A DNA stretch of 64,000 bases from Streptomyces hygroscopicus subsp. hygroscopicus (GCF_001553455.1 NZ_BBOX01000013.1:1-64000), one strand, 5' to 3'; positions 39,528 through 48,996 are shown, numbered from the stretch's first letter. Translations and numbers: made by a program. Notes: generated by a model not told the origin, from the letters alone.

Positions 39528-42167
39528 ATGCCGCTGGCCACCGGTGATCCGGAATCCATAGGCGGCTACGCCCTGGTCGACCGGCTCGGGTCGGGCGGCA
39601 TGGGCGTCGTCTATCTCGGGCGTTCGGCCTCGGGGCGGCAGGTCGCGCTCAAGCTGGTTCACGAGCAGTACGCGCAGGACGAGGAGTTCCGGACCCGCTT
39701 CCAGCAGGAGGTCGCGGCGGCGCGGCGGGTGAGCGGGGCGTTCACCGCCCCCGTGGTGGACGCCGACCCGGAGGCCGACCGGCCGTGGATGGCCACGCTG
39801 TACGTACCGGGGCGCACGCTGTCCGAGGTGGTACGGAAGGACGGCCCCTTGGACGGGCGGGAACTGCGGACGCTCGGGCTCGGGCTGGTCGAGGCGTTGC
39901 GCGACATCCACCGGGCCGGGGTGGTGCACCGGGACCTGAAGCCGGCCAACATCCTGATGGCCGAGGACGGGCCGCGCGTCATCGACTTCGGCATCTCCCG
40001 CGCCGCCGACAGCCAGACGCTCACCGTCACCATCGGGCGCGTGCTCGGCACCCCGCCCTTCATGTCGCCGGAGCAACTGCGCAGCCCACGGGGGGTGACG
40101 GCGGCGTCGGACGTGTTCTCGCTGGGATCACTGCTGGTCTACGCGGCGCGGGGCAGCAGCCCGTTCGAGTCCGACAGCCCCTATCTGTCGGGCTACCAGG
40201 TGATGTACGAACATCCGACGCTGGACGGCGTCCCGGAACCGCTGCTGGGCATCGCCGAACACTGTCTGGCCAAGGAGCCGGACGCCCGGCCGGGGCTGGA
40301 CGAACTGCACCGCATGCTGCGCACACTGCCGGACTTCCCCGCGGCCGAGCCGGTGAGCGGCGAGGGCGCGGAGGGACCGAGCGCCGGGGCGGGCCGCGCG
40401 GAGCGGCACGACGCCGGGGAAGCGAGTGCTGAGGGACCGAGCGGTAAGGGGCGACCCGATTCCGGGGCGACCGCGGGCGCCGAGGCGATTGGTGACACCG
40501 GAACGGCAGGCGGCACGAGGACGGTTGGCGGCCCGAGGACGGCGGGTGGCACGGGGACGGTTGGCGGCCCGAGGACGGCGGGTGGCACGGGGACGGCTGA
40601 CGGCACGGGGACGGCGGGTGGCGCGGGGACGGCCCCCGGCACCGCGATCGCCGGCGGCACCGAGGCGATTGGCGGCACCGGAACGACCCCCGGCACCGGA
40701 ACGACCAACGGCACGGGGACAGCCAACGGTACCGGGGAGGCCAACGGCACCGGGACGACCCCCGGCACCGGGACGATCGGCCGCACCGGAGCCGCCTCGG
40801 ACGCCGGGACGGCCGCCGCCGAAGAACGTCCCCCCGCCTCCCCGGCTCCCGACCATGGCGACGATGGCGACGATGCCGACGACTCGAAGCGCACCCGGCC
40901 CGGACGCGGTGCCCGGCGACGGCTCGTCGTCAGCACCGCCGGGGTGGCCCTGGCCGTCGCCGGGGTGACCGTCGCGGCGGCGGTCTTCGCCCCGGACACG
41001 ACGGTGTCGTCGGGCACCACGTCCACCACCGCGTCCTCCCAGCGGCCCGCGTCACTCCCCGCGGGCTGGCGGCCCTGGCGGACGAACCTGCGGGTCGAGG
41101 CCGAGGGGCCGCCCCTCGACTACCAGGAGGCCGGATGTGCCTCGGACGGTGGCAGGAACCTGTACTGCGGCGGAAACGGTTTCACGGTCGCCAAGGTCGA
41201 CGCCGCCACCGGTCGCGTCCTGTGGCGGTGGGGCTCCAGGCCCCAGTCGGCCCGGCCGCTCGGGGTGCGGGACGGAACCGTCTACACCTACCGGGAGTCG
41301 GAGGCGGGTCTGCGGTGGGTGGTGGCCCTGGACGCCGCCACGAAGCGACAGCGGTGGGAGCGGAGGATCAGCGGCACCGCGTCGGTGCGCCTGTTCCGCG
41401 GCGGAGTGCTGACGATGTCTCCGGAGGACGGGGCGCTCGTCGCCTACGGGCCGTCGGGTACGCGGCTGTGGCAGTCGCCGCAGGCGTACGGAAAGTTCTG
41501 CGAGCCGACGGCGCTGGCCGACGCGCCGTACGCCCTGTGCTCGCCCGTCACCTCCGACGACCTGGCCGCCGAGGGCCCCTACGACCTGCTGCGGCTCAAC
41601 CCCTCCGACGGCACGCAGCGCGAACTCACCACCCTCCCGCGGAAGACGCTGACCCTGGGCGCGATCCGGGGGAAGCCGCTGTTCGCGGTGGCGAAGACCA
41701 CGAAGGAGGTGTACGACTCGGGGTACGAGCGCCCGTACAACGCCTTGGTCCGGGTGGATCCGCGCACCGGCCGGACCACGCGGCTCCCGCTGCGGCGCTC
41801 CGTCCTCGGCACGCCCACCCTGCTGGGCGGTGTCGTCTACTTCGTCCGGACCAACGGGACGGTCACCGCGGTGTCGGCGGACAGCGGCCGGGAGCTGTGG
41901 CAGCGGGCGACGGACACGGAGAGCCTGTCCGCGCCCGTGTTGTCCAAGCGGTACGGGCAGCTGTACTTCACCAACCGCTTCGGCCGTCTGCTGGCGCTGA
42001 AGGTGAACGACGGCGCGGAGGCGTGGCGCACGGCCGCGCTGGACGACCCCGGCACCTCGGCGCCGGATACCGAACCGAAGGTGATGCTGGTCAAGGATGC
42101 GATCGTGGGGACGGCCGGGGACACGGCGTTCTCGGTACGCCCGGACCGTCCCTCGGACCGGCCCTAG
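39528..42167 (+). CDS. Ser/Thr protein kinase with extracellular PQQ-like propeller
   Basis: 879 residues from ATG 39528. The kinase domain has GSGGMG (21-26), Lys42, HRDLKPAN (134-141) and DFG (153-155), then ends near 270. A long linker of Gly-Thr-Ala repeats (GTAGG, GTGTAGGAGTAPGT) occupies about 320-440. A TM helix (LVVSTAGVALAVAGVTVAAAVFA) at about 465-487 leads to a PQQ/WD-like beta-propeller (VDAATGRVLWRWGSRP and similar blades). This PknB-type layout lets an outside signal control cytoplasmic phosphorylation. The ligand is unknown. Confidence 0.95.
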   Translation: MPLATGDPESIGGYALVDRLGSGGMGVVYLGRSASGRQVALKLVHEQYAQDEEFRTRFQQEVAAARRVSGAFTAPVVDADPEADRPWMATLYVPGRTLSEVVRKDGPLDGRELRTLGLGLVEALRDIHRAGVVHRDLKPANILMAEDGPRVIDFGISRAADSQTLTVTIGRVLGTPPFMSPEQLRSPRGVTAASDVFSLGSLLVYAARGSSPFESDSPYLSGYQVMYEHPTLDGVPEPLLGIAEHCLAKEPDARPGLDELHRMLRTLPDFPAAEPVSGEGAEGPSAGAGRAERHDAGEASAEGPSGKGRPDSGATAGAEAIGDTGTAGGTRTVGGPRTAGGTGTVGGPRTAGGTGTADGTGTAGGAGTAPGTAIAGGTEAIGGTGTTPGTGTTNGTGTANGTGEANGTGTTPGTGTIGRTGAASDAGTAAAEERPPASPAPDHGDDGDDADDSKRTRPGRGARRRLVVSTAGVALAVAGVTVAAAVFAPDTTVSSGTTSTTASSQRPASLPAGWRPWRTNLRVEAEGPPLDYQEAGCASDGGRNLYCGGNGFTVAKVDAATGRVLWRWGSRPQSARPLGVRDGTVYTYRESEAGLRWVVALDAATKRQRWERRISGTASVRLFRGGVLTMSPEDGALVAYGPSGTRLWQSPQAYGKFCEPTALADAPYALCSPVTSDDLAAEGPYDLLRLNPSDGTQRELTTLPRKTLTLGAIRGKPLFAVAKTTKEVYDSGYERPYNALVRVDPRTGRTTRLPLRRSVLGTPTLLGGVVYFVRTNGTVTAVSADSGRELWQRATDTESLSAPVLSKRYGQLYFTNRFGRLLALKVNDGAEAWRTAALDDPGTSAPDTEPKVMLVKDAIVGTAGDTAFSVRPDRPSDRP

Positions 42168-42231
42168 CCCCGCCCGGGGCCCTGGCCCCGCCCCTCGGAC
42201 CGGGGCCCGGGCCTCTTGTCCTCGTCGGCGT

Positions 42232-43272
42232 TCACGTCGTGGCGGGGCCGACGAGCTCGTCCAGGACGTCCGTCATCGTGACGAAGCCGAGGACGGGGGC
42301 GGTGGCGGGGCCGGTGGCGGTAGCGGTGGCGGCCGTCACGGCGGCCAGGTGGGTGCCGGTGGCGCGCATGGCGGTGAGGGTGTCGTCCAGAGGAGTGTCG
42401 GCCGGGACACGGGTGATGGTGTGCACGGCGGTCCGAGGGAAGGGGCGGTCCCGGTCGGTGACGCCAAGGGTGTCCTTGATGTGGAGGTAGCCCAGGACGA
42501 CGCCGTCGGGGCCGGTGACCGGGAGGCGGGAGTACCCGGAGACGGCCGCGGTGCGTTCCAGTTGGTCGGGGGTCACGCGGTGGTCGACGGTGACCATCTC
42601 GTCGAGGGGGACGAGGATGTCACCGACCCGCCGGGTGCCCAGTTCCAGGGCGTCGCGCAGCCGGTCGCTGCCGGACTTGTCGAGCAGCCCGGCATCGCTG
42701 GAGTCCCTTACCAGCCGGATGAGTTCGGCGTCCGTGAAGACCGACTCGACCTCGTCCTTGGGCTCGACCCTCAGCAGCCGCAGTACCGCGTTGGCGAAGG
42801 CGTTGACGCCGAAGACGACAGGGCGCAGGAGGCGGGTGAGGGCCACCAGCGGCGGGCCGAGGAGGAGCGCGGTGCGCTCGGGGGCGGCGAGGGCGATGTT
42901 CTTGGGGACCATCTCGCCGATGAGCATGTGGAGATACGTGGCCGCCGTGAGCGCGACGACGAAGGCGATCGGGTGCACCAGGGCGTGCGGGACGTGGACG
43001 GCGTCGAAGACCGGCTCCAGCAGATGGGCGATGGCCGGTTCGGCGACCGCGCCCAGGACGAGGGAGGAGATGGTGATGCCGAGCTGGGCCGTGGCCATCA
43101 GCGCGGACAGGTGCTCCAGCGCCCACAGCACCCCGCGCGCCCGCTTCTCCCCCGCCTGCGCACGCGGTTCGATCTGGCTGCGGCGCACGGAGATCAGCGA
43201 GAATTCGGCGCCGACGAAGAAGGCGTTGGTCAGGAGGGTCAAGGCGCCGATGGCGAGTTGGAGGAGGGTCAT
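42232..43272 (-). CDS. CNNM/CorC-type transporter, short paralogue
   Basis: 346 residues. DUF21 membrane domain (LLQLAIGALTLLTNAFFVGAEFSLISVRRSQIE, then two to three more TM segments to about 160) followed by two CBS domains (VGDILVPLDEMVTVD and later). No CorC_HlyC C-terminal domain, unlike its neighbour. The family covers Mg2+/Co2+ efflux (CNNM/MpfA) proteins. The start overlaps the stop of the upstream paralogue by four bases, so the two are made together and may form a heteromer. Confidence 0.92.
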   Translation of the reverse strand: MTLLQLAIGALTLLTNAFFVGAEFSLISVRRSQIEPRAQAGEKRARGVLWALEHLSALMATAQLGITISSLVLGAVAEPAIAHLLEPVFDAVHVPHALVHPIAFVVALTAATYLHMLIGEMVPKNIALAAPERTALLLGPPLVALTRLLRPVVFGVNAFANAVLRLLRVEPKDEVESVFTDAELIRLVRDSSDAGLLDKSGSDRLRDALELGTRRVGDILVPLDEMVTVDHRVTPDQLERTAAVSGYSRLPVTGPDGVVLGYLHIKDTLGVTDRDRPFPRTAVHTITRVPADTPLDDTLTAMRATGTHLAAVTAATATATGPATAPVLGFVTMTDVLDELVGPATT

Positions 43273-44681
43273 CGGGCGTCCCGGGTGACGTCGGCGGCGG
43301 GGGAGTCGGTTCCGTTCGGGGAACCGGCGGAGGGGGCGGTCGGGGAACCGGCGGAGAGGGCGGTCGGGGGAGCGTCGGTCGAGGGGGCCTCGGTCAGGGG
43401 AGCGGTGATCCGTACGCGGTCGGCCCGGTGGTGGTCCACCTTCAGGACCGTGAGCTGCCAGCCGTCCGTCTCGATGGCGTCCCCGGCCGCCGGGATCCGC
43501 TCCAGCGCGGTGGCCAGGAGACCCGCGACGGTTTCGTACGGGCCCTCGGGCGCGGTCAGGCCGATGCCGGTCAGCTCGTCCAGCCGTACGCCGCCGTCCG
43601 CCTCCCAGGTGCCGGGGCCGATGGGCACCAGGCCGGGGACCTCGTCGCCGTCGTGTTCGTCACGGACGTCGCCGACGACCTCCTCGACGATGTCCTCCAG
43701 GGTGGCGACACCGGCGGTGCCCCCGTACTCGTCGATGACGACAGCCATGGTGCGCGCACCGCGCAGCCGGTCCAGCAGCCGGTCCACCGGGAGACTGTCG
43801 GGGACCAGGAGCGGGGGTGTGGCCAGGTCGGTGACCGGGGTGGTGGCGCGGTGGGCGGCGGTCAGGGCGAGCACATCGCGGATGTGCACGGTGCCGACCA
43901 CCTCGTCCAGGGTGTCGCGGTAGACGGGGAAGCGGGACCGGCCGGTGGCCAGGGTGAGGTTGGCGGCGTCGGCGGCGGTGGCGTGGGCCTCCAGCGCCTG
44001 GACGTCCACGCGCGGGGTCATCACGTTCTCGGCGGTCAGCTCGCTCAGGCGGAGCGTACGGACGAACAGCTCGGCCGAGTCCTGTTCCAGCGCGCCCTCG
44101 GCGGCCGAGTGGCGGGCCAGCGCGACCAGTTCGTCCGGCGTACGGGCGGAGGCCAGCTCCTCGGCGGGCTCCAGGCCCATCCGGCGGACCAGGCGGTTCG
44201 CGGTGTTGTTGAGGTGGTGGATCAGCGGGGCGAAGGCGGCGGTGAAGGCGCGCTGCGGGGAGGCGACGGCCTTGGCCACGTGCAGCGGGCGGGAGATGGC
44301 CCAGTTCTTGGGCACCAGCTCCCCGGCGACCATCAGCACCACCGTGGAGACGGCCACGCCCAGCACCACCGCGGTCGTCGACGCCGCGCCCGCGGGCAGG
44401 CCGACCGCCGTGAGCGGACTCTTGAGCAGGGCGGCCAGCGAGGGTTCGGCGAGCATGCCGATCACCAAGGACGTGACGGTGATGCCCAGTTGGGCCCCGG
44501 AGAGCTGGAACGTCAGCCGGCGCACCGCCGCGAGCGCGCTGTCGGCCCCGCGCTCACCGGCTTCGGCGGCGCGCTCCAGGTCACCCCGTTCGACGGTGGT
44601 GAGGGAGAACTCGGCGGCCACGAACACCGCACACGCGAGCGTGAGGACCACGGCGAGGAGGAGCAGCAGGATCTCGGTCAC
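43269..44681 (-). CDS. CNNM/CorC-type transporter with CorC_HlyC domain
   Basis: 470 residues. DUF21 TM domain (LLLLLAVVLTLACAVFVAAEFSLTTVERGDLERA), a CBS pair (ENVMTPRVDVQALE and PLLVPDSLPVDRLLDRLRGARTMAVVIDEYGGTAGVATLEDIVEEVVGDVRDEHD) and a C-terminal CorC_HlyC domain (PGTWEADGGVRLDELTGIGL). Proline/Ser-rich repeats end the protein. Presumed magnesium or cobalt export at the cytoplasmic membrane. First gene of a coupled pair with a ~220-bp leader. Confidence 0.94.
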   Translation of the reverse strand: MTEILLLLLAVVLTLACAVFVAAEFSLTTVERGDLERAAEAGERGADSALAAVRRLTFQLSGAQLGITVTSLVIGMLAEPSLAALLKSPLTAVGLPAGAASTTAVVLGVAVSTVVLMVAGELVPKNWAISRPLHVAKAVASPQRAFTAAFAPLIHHLNNTANRLVRRMGLEPAEELASARTPDELVALARHSAAEGALEQDSAELFVRTLRLSELTAENVMTPRVDVQALEAHATAADAANLTLATGRSRFPVYRDTLDEVVGTVHIRDVLALTAAHRATTPVTDLATPPLLVPDSLPVDRLLDRLRGARTMAVVIDEYGGTAGVATLEDIVEEVVGDVRDEHDGDEVPGLVPIGPGTWEADGGVRLDELTGIGLTAPEGPYETVAGLLATALERIPAAGDAIETDGWQLTVLKVDHHRADRVRITAPLTEAPSTDAPPTALSAGSPTAPSAGSPNGTDSPAADVTRDAR

Positions 44682-45070
44682 CGTGCCACCCCCGGCTCCC
44701 TGATCAGGGACGCCCCGGTGAGGGGCGGGCGGGGCGTGGCACGGGTGGTACTGGGAGGTTCACCCATTGCGGGTCCGGTGCTCCTTCATCGCTGGGAGGT
44801 CGCTGGTGGGTCGTGGTGACTCGTGGTGGGTCGTGGTGAGCCGCCGGAAGGTCCGGTGACTCCCCACATGCCCGGGTAAGGCAGTGTCCCTGGACCCATA
44901 GTAAAGGGAGAGTAAAAGGGTACGGGTGGGAGTACCGGTGCCGTACCGTCCGGCGGCCCGCAGGAGGACTCATTGATCCCTCGCACCCCACCTGCGGCTT
45001 TCGTGGGCGGGCCGGATTGGGCACGGGGTTGCCTGTCGTCGGCACAGGTTTATCGGCAATACTTCCGGCC
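44682..45070. other. Divergent intergenic region with transporter leader
   Basis: About 390 bases without a supported gene. On the minus strand TACTAT near 44895-44900 could be the -10 of the transporter operon, leaving a ~215-base leader that contains four imperfect copies of a CACCACGAC(C/T)-type repeat (44805-44850). A metal-sensing leader is conceivable but I recognise no riboswitch class. Confidence 0.4.
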
Positions 45071-46003
45071 GTGGAGCAGAGCACTGGACCGATCATCCCG
45101 CCCATGCACACAGCCGGGACGGATCCGGGGTACATCCCCGGCCTGACGTCCCCGCGCCCTGCCGAAGTGAAGGAGGACGCCCCGGACAAGGCAGCCGAAC
45201 GGCCACCGGAGGGAGCCGCCGCCGAGGAAGAGGCGGCCCGGGAAGAGGCCGTCGGCGCCGAGGAGGCGTCCGGCGCCGAGGCCGACACGGCGGCCGAGAC
45301 GAAGGCAGGCGCGAAGGCCGATACCGAGGCCGACGTCGCGTCCGACGGGGAAGCGGACGACGACGGCGAGGAGGAGGACGGCGGGGTCGCCTTCGAGGTG
45401 TCCGACCGGCGCGGTGCGATCCGGGCCGCGCGCCGTGGGGTCACCTTCGAACTCGACGGCGAGAAGGCGGAGTTCGGGTGGGACGAGATCGGCGCGGTGG
45501 AGGTCGACACCCCGCGGTTCGGGAAGCGGTTCGGGATCACGGTCTACACGACGAACCGGCGGTGGTACACGGCCGATGTCGAGGCCCCGGCCCGGAAGCT
45601 GCTCAAGGAGTGGACGGCTCAGCTCGACGCGGTGCTCGACGTGTATTTCGAGGACTCAGCGGAGGGCGGGGCCGAGGCCGAGGACGGTGGCGAGGCCAAG
45701 GACCAGGCCGCCGCCGGGGCCGAGGACCAGCCCGGCGCCGGGGCCGAGGGTGAGGCTGGCGCCAAGGGCAAGGCTGACACCAAGGCCGACGCCGACGCTG
45801 ACGTCAAGGCTGACACCGACGCCAAGACCGACGCCAAGGCTGACACCGAGGCCGACACCGACGCCGAGGCTGACACCGACTCGGACGCCAAGGGCAGCGA
45901 CACCGAAGGCCAGGGCAGCGACACCGAGGACGGCGACACCAAGAACAGCGGCGCGAAGGACAGCAGCGCCAAGAAGGGCGACGCCGAGAACGCCACCCCA
46001 TAG
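45071..46003 (+). CDS. Acidic repeat-rich conserved protein
   Basis: 310 residues from GTG 45071 (start tentative; ATG 45104 is the next). The N-terminal IIPPMHTAGTDPGYIPGL segment and a central 80-residue block (FEVSDRRGAIRAARRGVTFELDGEKAEFGWDEIGAVEVDTPRFGKRFGITVYTTNRRWYTADV) are conserved-looking and PH-domain-like. They are flanked by Glu/Ala-rich segments; the last 90 residues are Asp/Ala/Thr/Lys repeats (ADTDAKTDAKADTEADTDAEADTD). Cytoplasmic, function unknown; the tail is prone to repeat-length change. Confidence 0.8.
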   Translation: MEQSTGPIIPPMHTAGTDPGYIPGLTSPRPAEVKEDAPDKAAERPPEGAAAEEEAAREEAVGAEEASGAEADTAAETKAGAKADTEADVASDGEADDDGEEEDGGVAFEVSDRRGAIRAARRGVTFELDGEKAEFGWDEIGAVEVDTPRFGKRFGITVYTTNRRWYTADVEAPARKLLKEWTAQLDAVLDVYFEDSAEGGAEAEDGGEAKDQAAAGAEDQPGAGAEGEAGAKGKADTKADADADVKADTDAKTDAKADTEADTDAEADTDSDAKGSDTEGQGSDTEDGDTKNSGAKDSSAKKGDAENATP

Positions 46004-46184
46004 CGGAACGACGGCGCCGACGCGATCCGTTGGCCCGTTCGGCCGGATCAGCGGGCCGGGGGCCGGGGAGGCCGACTCCTCGGTCATGCGCCCCCGGCCA
46101 CCGTCCAGGGCCTCGCCACCATGCGGAACCCCGCCAGCCGAGCGGGCCGAGGAGCGCGACCTCCGACCGCCCGCACCGCATCGG

Positions 46185-46235
<51 letters not shown>

Positions 46236-46239
46236 AGTC

Positions 46240-46545
46240 ACACCATGGTGGACAAGCGCGGCCGAACGCGGACGAGCAGCTGTTGGTCAGGCGCCATGGC
46301 AGCGGCATCTGGGAGCCGCCGGGCGGCGCGCTCGACCCCGGCGGCGGCCTCCCCCGACGCTTCACCGCGCGACCCACGCCTTGCGGCACGAAGTCCCCAG
46401 GGAGACGGAGTCACGATCGTGCTCCCGGCCGCGCTCACCGGTGTCCACAGGACTGGAGACCGTCCGCATCCGGACTGCCTCGACACGGCCGGTCCTCCCG
46501 CGGTCCGCGCCCACAACGGCGTCACGCTGATCCGAGTCCCACCGC
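46240..46545 (+). pseudogene. Decayed Pif-like Nudix gene
   Basis: In one frame QLLVRRHGSGIWEPPGGALD matches LLIKRRDNGKWEPPGGVLE of the AICE Nudix protein at 11486. In another frame VLPAALTGVH matches ALPATLTGVY, and AGPPAVRAHNGVTLI matches its C-terminus SPPAVRAHDGVRLI. The Nudix box itself (REVLEETG) is lost and at least two frameshifts are needed. An ATG at 46244 opens VDKRGR before the frame breaks. Confidence 0.7.
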
Positions 46546-46575
46546 CGCCGGAGTCCCCGGTCGGGGCAACAGCGC

Positions 46576-46962
46576 TCAGACGAAGAACGCGTTCATGCCG
46601 GGGACGTCGGACAGGTAGGTCTCGATGCTCGCGATCTTTCCGTCGCGCAGACGGCAGACGGTGGACAGGTACTCGTCCAGCCGCACCTCGCCCCGGCGGG
46701 CGGTGTTGTGCAGGGACAGGGCCATGTTCTCGCGGCTGACCAGGATGTGCAGCAGTTCGAAGTTGAGACCGTAGGAAGCGATCTTCTTCGCCCGCTCCAC
46801 GACCGCGTCGGCGCCCTCCGCCGTACCGGAAATGGTGTTGTCACCGGGGAGCGTCCAGGTGGCGTCGTCGGCGAGCAGCGTCCGGATGCCGTCCCAGTCA
46901 CCGGCGGCGAGGAAGGCGTGAAACTTCTTGCCGAGCTGGTATGCGGTCTCGTACTGGGACAT
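46576..46962 (-). CDS. SnoaL-like (NTF2) protein
   Basis: 128 residues from ATG 46962 with GGAGGAG upstream. Compact NTF2 fold: YQLGKKFHAFLAAGDWDGIRTLLADDATWTLPGDNTISGTAEGADAVVERAKKIASYGL and DEYLSTVCRLRDGKIASIETYLSDVPGMNAFF. Likely a small-molecule-binding or isomerase-like enzyme. Divergent from a TetR gene across a promoter with palindromes, which suggests that TetR controls it. Confidence 0.92.
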   Translation of the reverse strand: MSQYETAYQLGKKFHAFLAAGDWDGIRTLLADDATWTLPGDNTISGTAEGADAVVERAKKIASYGLNFELLHILVSRENMALSLHNTARRGEVRLDEYLSTVCRLRDGKIASIETYLSDVPGMNAFFV

Positions 46963-46998
46963 GACTCCTCCACGGGAAGCACTTAAAGCGTTGATCTA

Positions 46999-47052
46999 TG
47001 CCTTAAGGCAGATTAGCCAGCCCAGCATTAAAGCGCAACTCATTGCTTTAAT
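46999..47052. promoter_or_regulatory. Divergent promoter with two TetR-type operators
   Basis: TGCCTTAAGGCA (46999-47010) is a perfect 12-bp palindrome. ATTAAAGC (47027-47034) and GCTTTAAT (47045-47052) form an inverted repeat with ten-base spacer. A CTTAAAGC half-site lies at 46982. Both genes start within 40 bases of these sites. Confidence 0.7.
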
Positions 47053-47060
47053 ATGAGAGG

Positions 47061-47654
47061 ATGCCCGCTAAAAGCAAAGACATCCGCCCCGGCGGCCGGA
47101 GCGCCCGTGTACGCGCCGCCGTACACCGGGCGACGGTCGACCTGGTGCACGAAGTCGGCGCCGACAAGGTGACCGTTCCGGCGGTAGCGCGCCGCGCCGG
47201 CGTCAATCCCAGCTCCGTCTACCGCCGTTGGGGAAACATCTCGGCCCTCCTGGCGGACGTGGCCGCCCAGCGTCAGGAGGAGGGGGCACCGCAGCTGCTC
47301 GGTGATCTGCGGAAGGACCTCGAGCAGGTGGCGGTGTGGACGCTCACCGATCTGTCCCGGCCCGGAGGCGTGGCGTTCTTCCGCGCCGAGGTAGCACCCG
47401 ACGTGGACGACCGCCGGGCCGGGTTGCGTGAGTGCCTACAGCGGGTCAGCACCCGGTTCGAGGCCGCTCTGGAGGCCGCGGCCCGGCGGGGCGAAGCGAC
47501 GCCCTCGCTGGAGCGGGTGCTGGATCGCGTGGTCGCTCCCCTCTATTTCCGGGTGGTGTTCTCGATCCCGGAAACGGACGAGCACTACGCGAGGGCCCTC
47601 GTCACCGAGCTGTGCGACCCCGGGCCCGCCGCCTCTCCTGCTCACCCCGCCTGA
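47061..47654 (+). CDS. TetR-family regulator
   Basis: 197 residues. N-terminal HTH (VRAAVHRATVDLVHEVGADKVTVPAVARRAGVNPSSVYRRWGNISALLADVAAQR) and a C-terminal domain of the TetR_C_16-like kind (RPGGVAFFRAEVAPDVDDRRAGLRECLQRVSTRFEAALEAAARRGE). Likely represses itself and the divergent SnoaL gene through the palindromes between them. Confidence 0.93.
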   Translation: MPAKSKDIRPGGRSARVRAAVHRATVDLVHEVGADKVTVPAVARRAGVNPSSVYRRWGNISALLADVAAQRQEEGAPQLLGDLRKDLEQVAVWTLTDLSRPGGVAFFRAEVAPDVDDRRAGLRECLQRVSTRFEAALEAAARRGEATPSLERVLDRVVAPLYFRVVFSIPETDEHYARALVTELCDPGPAASPAHPA

Positions 47655-47826
47655 GCCCACCGCGGTCCCGGAGCGCCCGCCGGGCGGGGCGCCGCGTCGG
47701 AAAACAGCACGGCACCGGGAAGAGACACCGCGCCAGGTAGAGACGCCACGCCGGGAAGGGACTCCTGGGTCCCAGCCTTCCCCGGACGTCCCGTGGCGGG
47801 CTCAGACCGGGCGCGGAGCCAGGGAC

Positions 47827-47901
47827 GCGTGGACCTGGTACGCGTGGACCTGGGACGCGTGGACCTGGGACGCGTGGACCTGGGACGCGTGGACCTGGGA
47901 C
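47827..47901 (+). repeat. 15-bp tandem repeat, five copies
   Basis: Five units of GCGTGGACCTGG(G/T)AC without other change, plus a partial sixth (GCGTT). The unit is a multiple of three and two frames through it are open, but no start or ribosome site makes it part of a gene. It lies in the 402-base gap 47655-48056, otherwise without a supported feature. Confidence 0.9.
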
Positions 47902-48056
47902 GCGTTGAGGGGAGCCCCTGGCCGTTGCCGTCCTTGCGGCTCCGCCACCGCCCGCGCGACTCCGGTGCCGCCCACGACTCACCGGACAGCCCGCGCAGGC
48001 CCCGCGATACCCTGCAACCTTCGCCGGTTGTCCGGACGGAGTCCCGGCAGGTCGCC

Positions 48057-48797
48057 ATGTCCTCCTCCCCGCAGCAGCTCACCACGGCCCTCGACGCCAT
48101 GGACCGCGCGTTCGCCCGCGAGGCGCCCTTCCCCGTTGAGGGATGCACCTTCTGTTACACCGAGGAGGACCTCGCCGAACTCTCCGGGCCACTGCACCTG
48201 ATATCGGACGACGTGGTCACTTCCGTCGCCATGGAGGTGCCCAGCCACTGGGACGACTTCCCCCGCCTCTACCGCCGTCTGACCCCGCGCATCATCCGCC
48301 CCGTCGTCGCGGGCCGGTTCCACGTGGACGAGAACCTCATCGCCTCCCGTCTGCTGGAGGCAGGCTGGACCACGTGGGACGAGCCCTTGGCCGACGCCCT
48401 CCACGACGTCTGGTCCGCGTGGTGGACGGCCACCCTGCACACCCACCCCAACCCCGTCCCCGCCAGGGAAACCCTCAGCCTCATCACCGTCGCCACCAAC
48501 AGCTTGCGCCCCTGGCTGGACAGGTGGGCCGCCACCCGTACCCCGGCCGCCGACGCCCACCTGGCGGACCTCGTGGACGACGTGATGTTCGAGTTCGAGA
48601 TCACCGACCTGCGCATGGGTTTCTACAACGAGTACCACGCCACCGAGGAGCTGCTGGGCTGGCTCCTCACCGAGGCGCGGGGCCGCGTCGACGACGCGCG
48701 CCTGAACGATCCGGGGCTGCTCGCCCACTACCGGGCGGCGTTCCCCGGCCGGAGCGGGCTCGGACCGGATGCGCGGGGGCATGGGACGACGTCCTGA
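48057..48797 (+). CDS. Conserved hypothetical protein (helical)
   Basis: 246 residues from ATG 48057. The sequence is highly helical with a CTFCYTEEDLAELSGPLHLISDDVVTSVAMEVPSHWDDFPRLYRRLTPRIIRPVV region, VWSAWWTATLHTHPNP, and LVDDVMFEFEITDLRMGFYNEYHATEELLGWLLTEARGRVDDARLNDP. I recognise it only as a recurrent Streptomyces hypothetical; the two Cys near the N-terminus (CTFC) could bind a metal. Its frame continues upstream through a pentapeptide-repeat region, which I do not consider coding. Confidence 0.8.
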   Translation: MSSSPQQLTTALDAMDRAFAREAPFPVEGCTFCYTEEDLAELSGPLHLISDDVVTSVAMEVPSHWDDFPRLYRRLTPRIIRPVVAGRFHVDENLIASRLLEAGWTTWDEPLADALHDVWSAWWTATLHTHPNPVPARETLSLITVATNSLRPWLDRWAATRTPAADAHLADLVDDVMFEFEITDLRMGFYNEYHATEELLGWLLTEARGRVDDARLNDPGLLAHYRAAFPGRSGLGPDARGHGTTS

Positions 48798-48996
48798 GCG
48801 GCCCGGACGGCTCGAGCGGCCTGAGCGGCCTGAGCGGCGCCGGCTCGCCCCGGACCGGCGGCACCGCGTCCGTGCCCGCTCCGGCTGACTCCCGACCGCC
48901 CCGACCAGACCAGACCAGGCCAGAACTCCCAGCCACCCCGACCAGGCCAAAACCCCCAGCCACCCCCGACCGGGCCAGAACTCCCGGGCGCCCCGA

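Noticed and set aside
47827..47901. CRISPR-like or coding repeat
   Set aside because: No spacers; no start codon or ribosome site supports translation, though an extension of the downstream gene is noted as a possibility.
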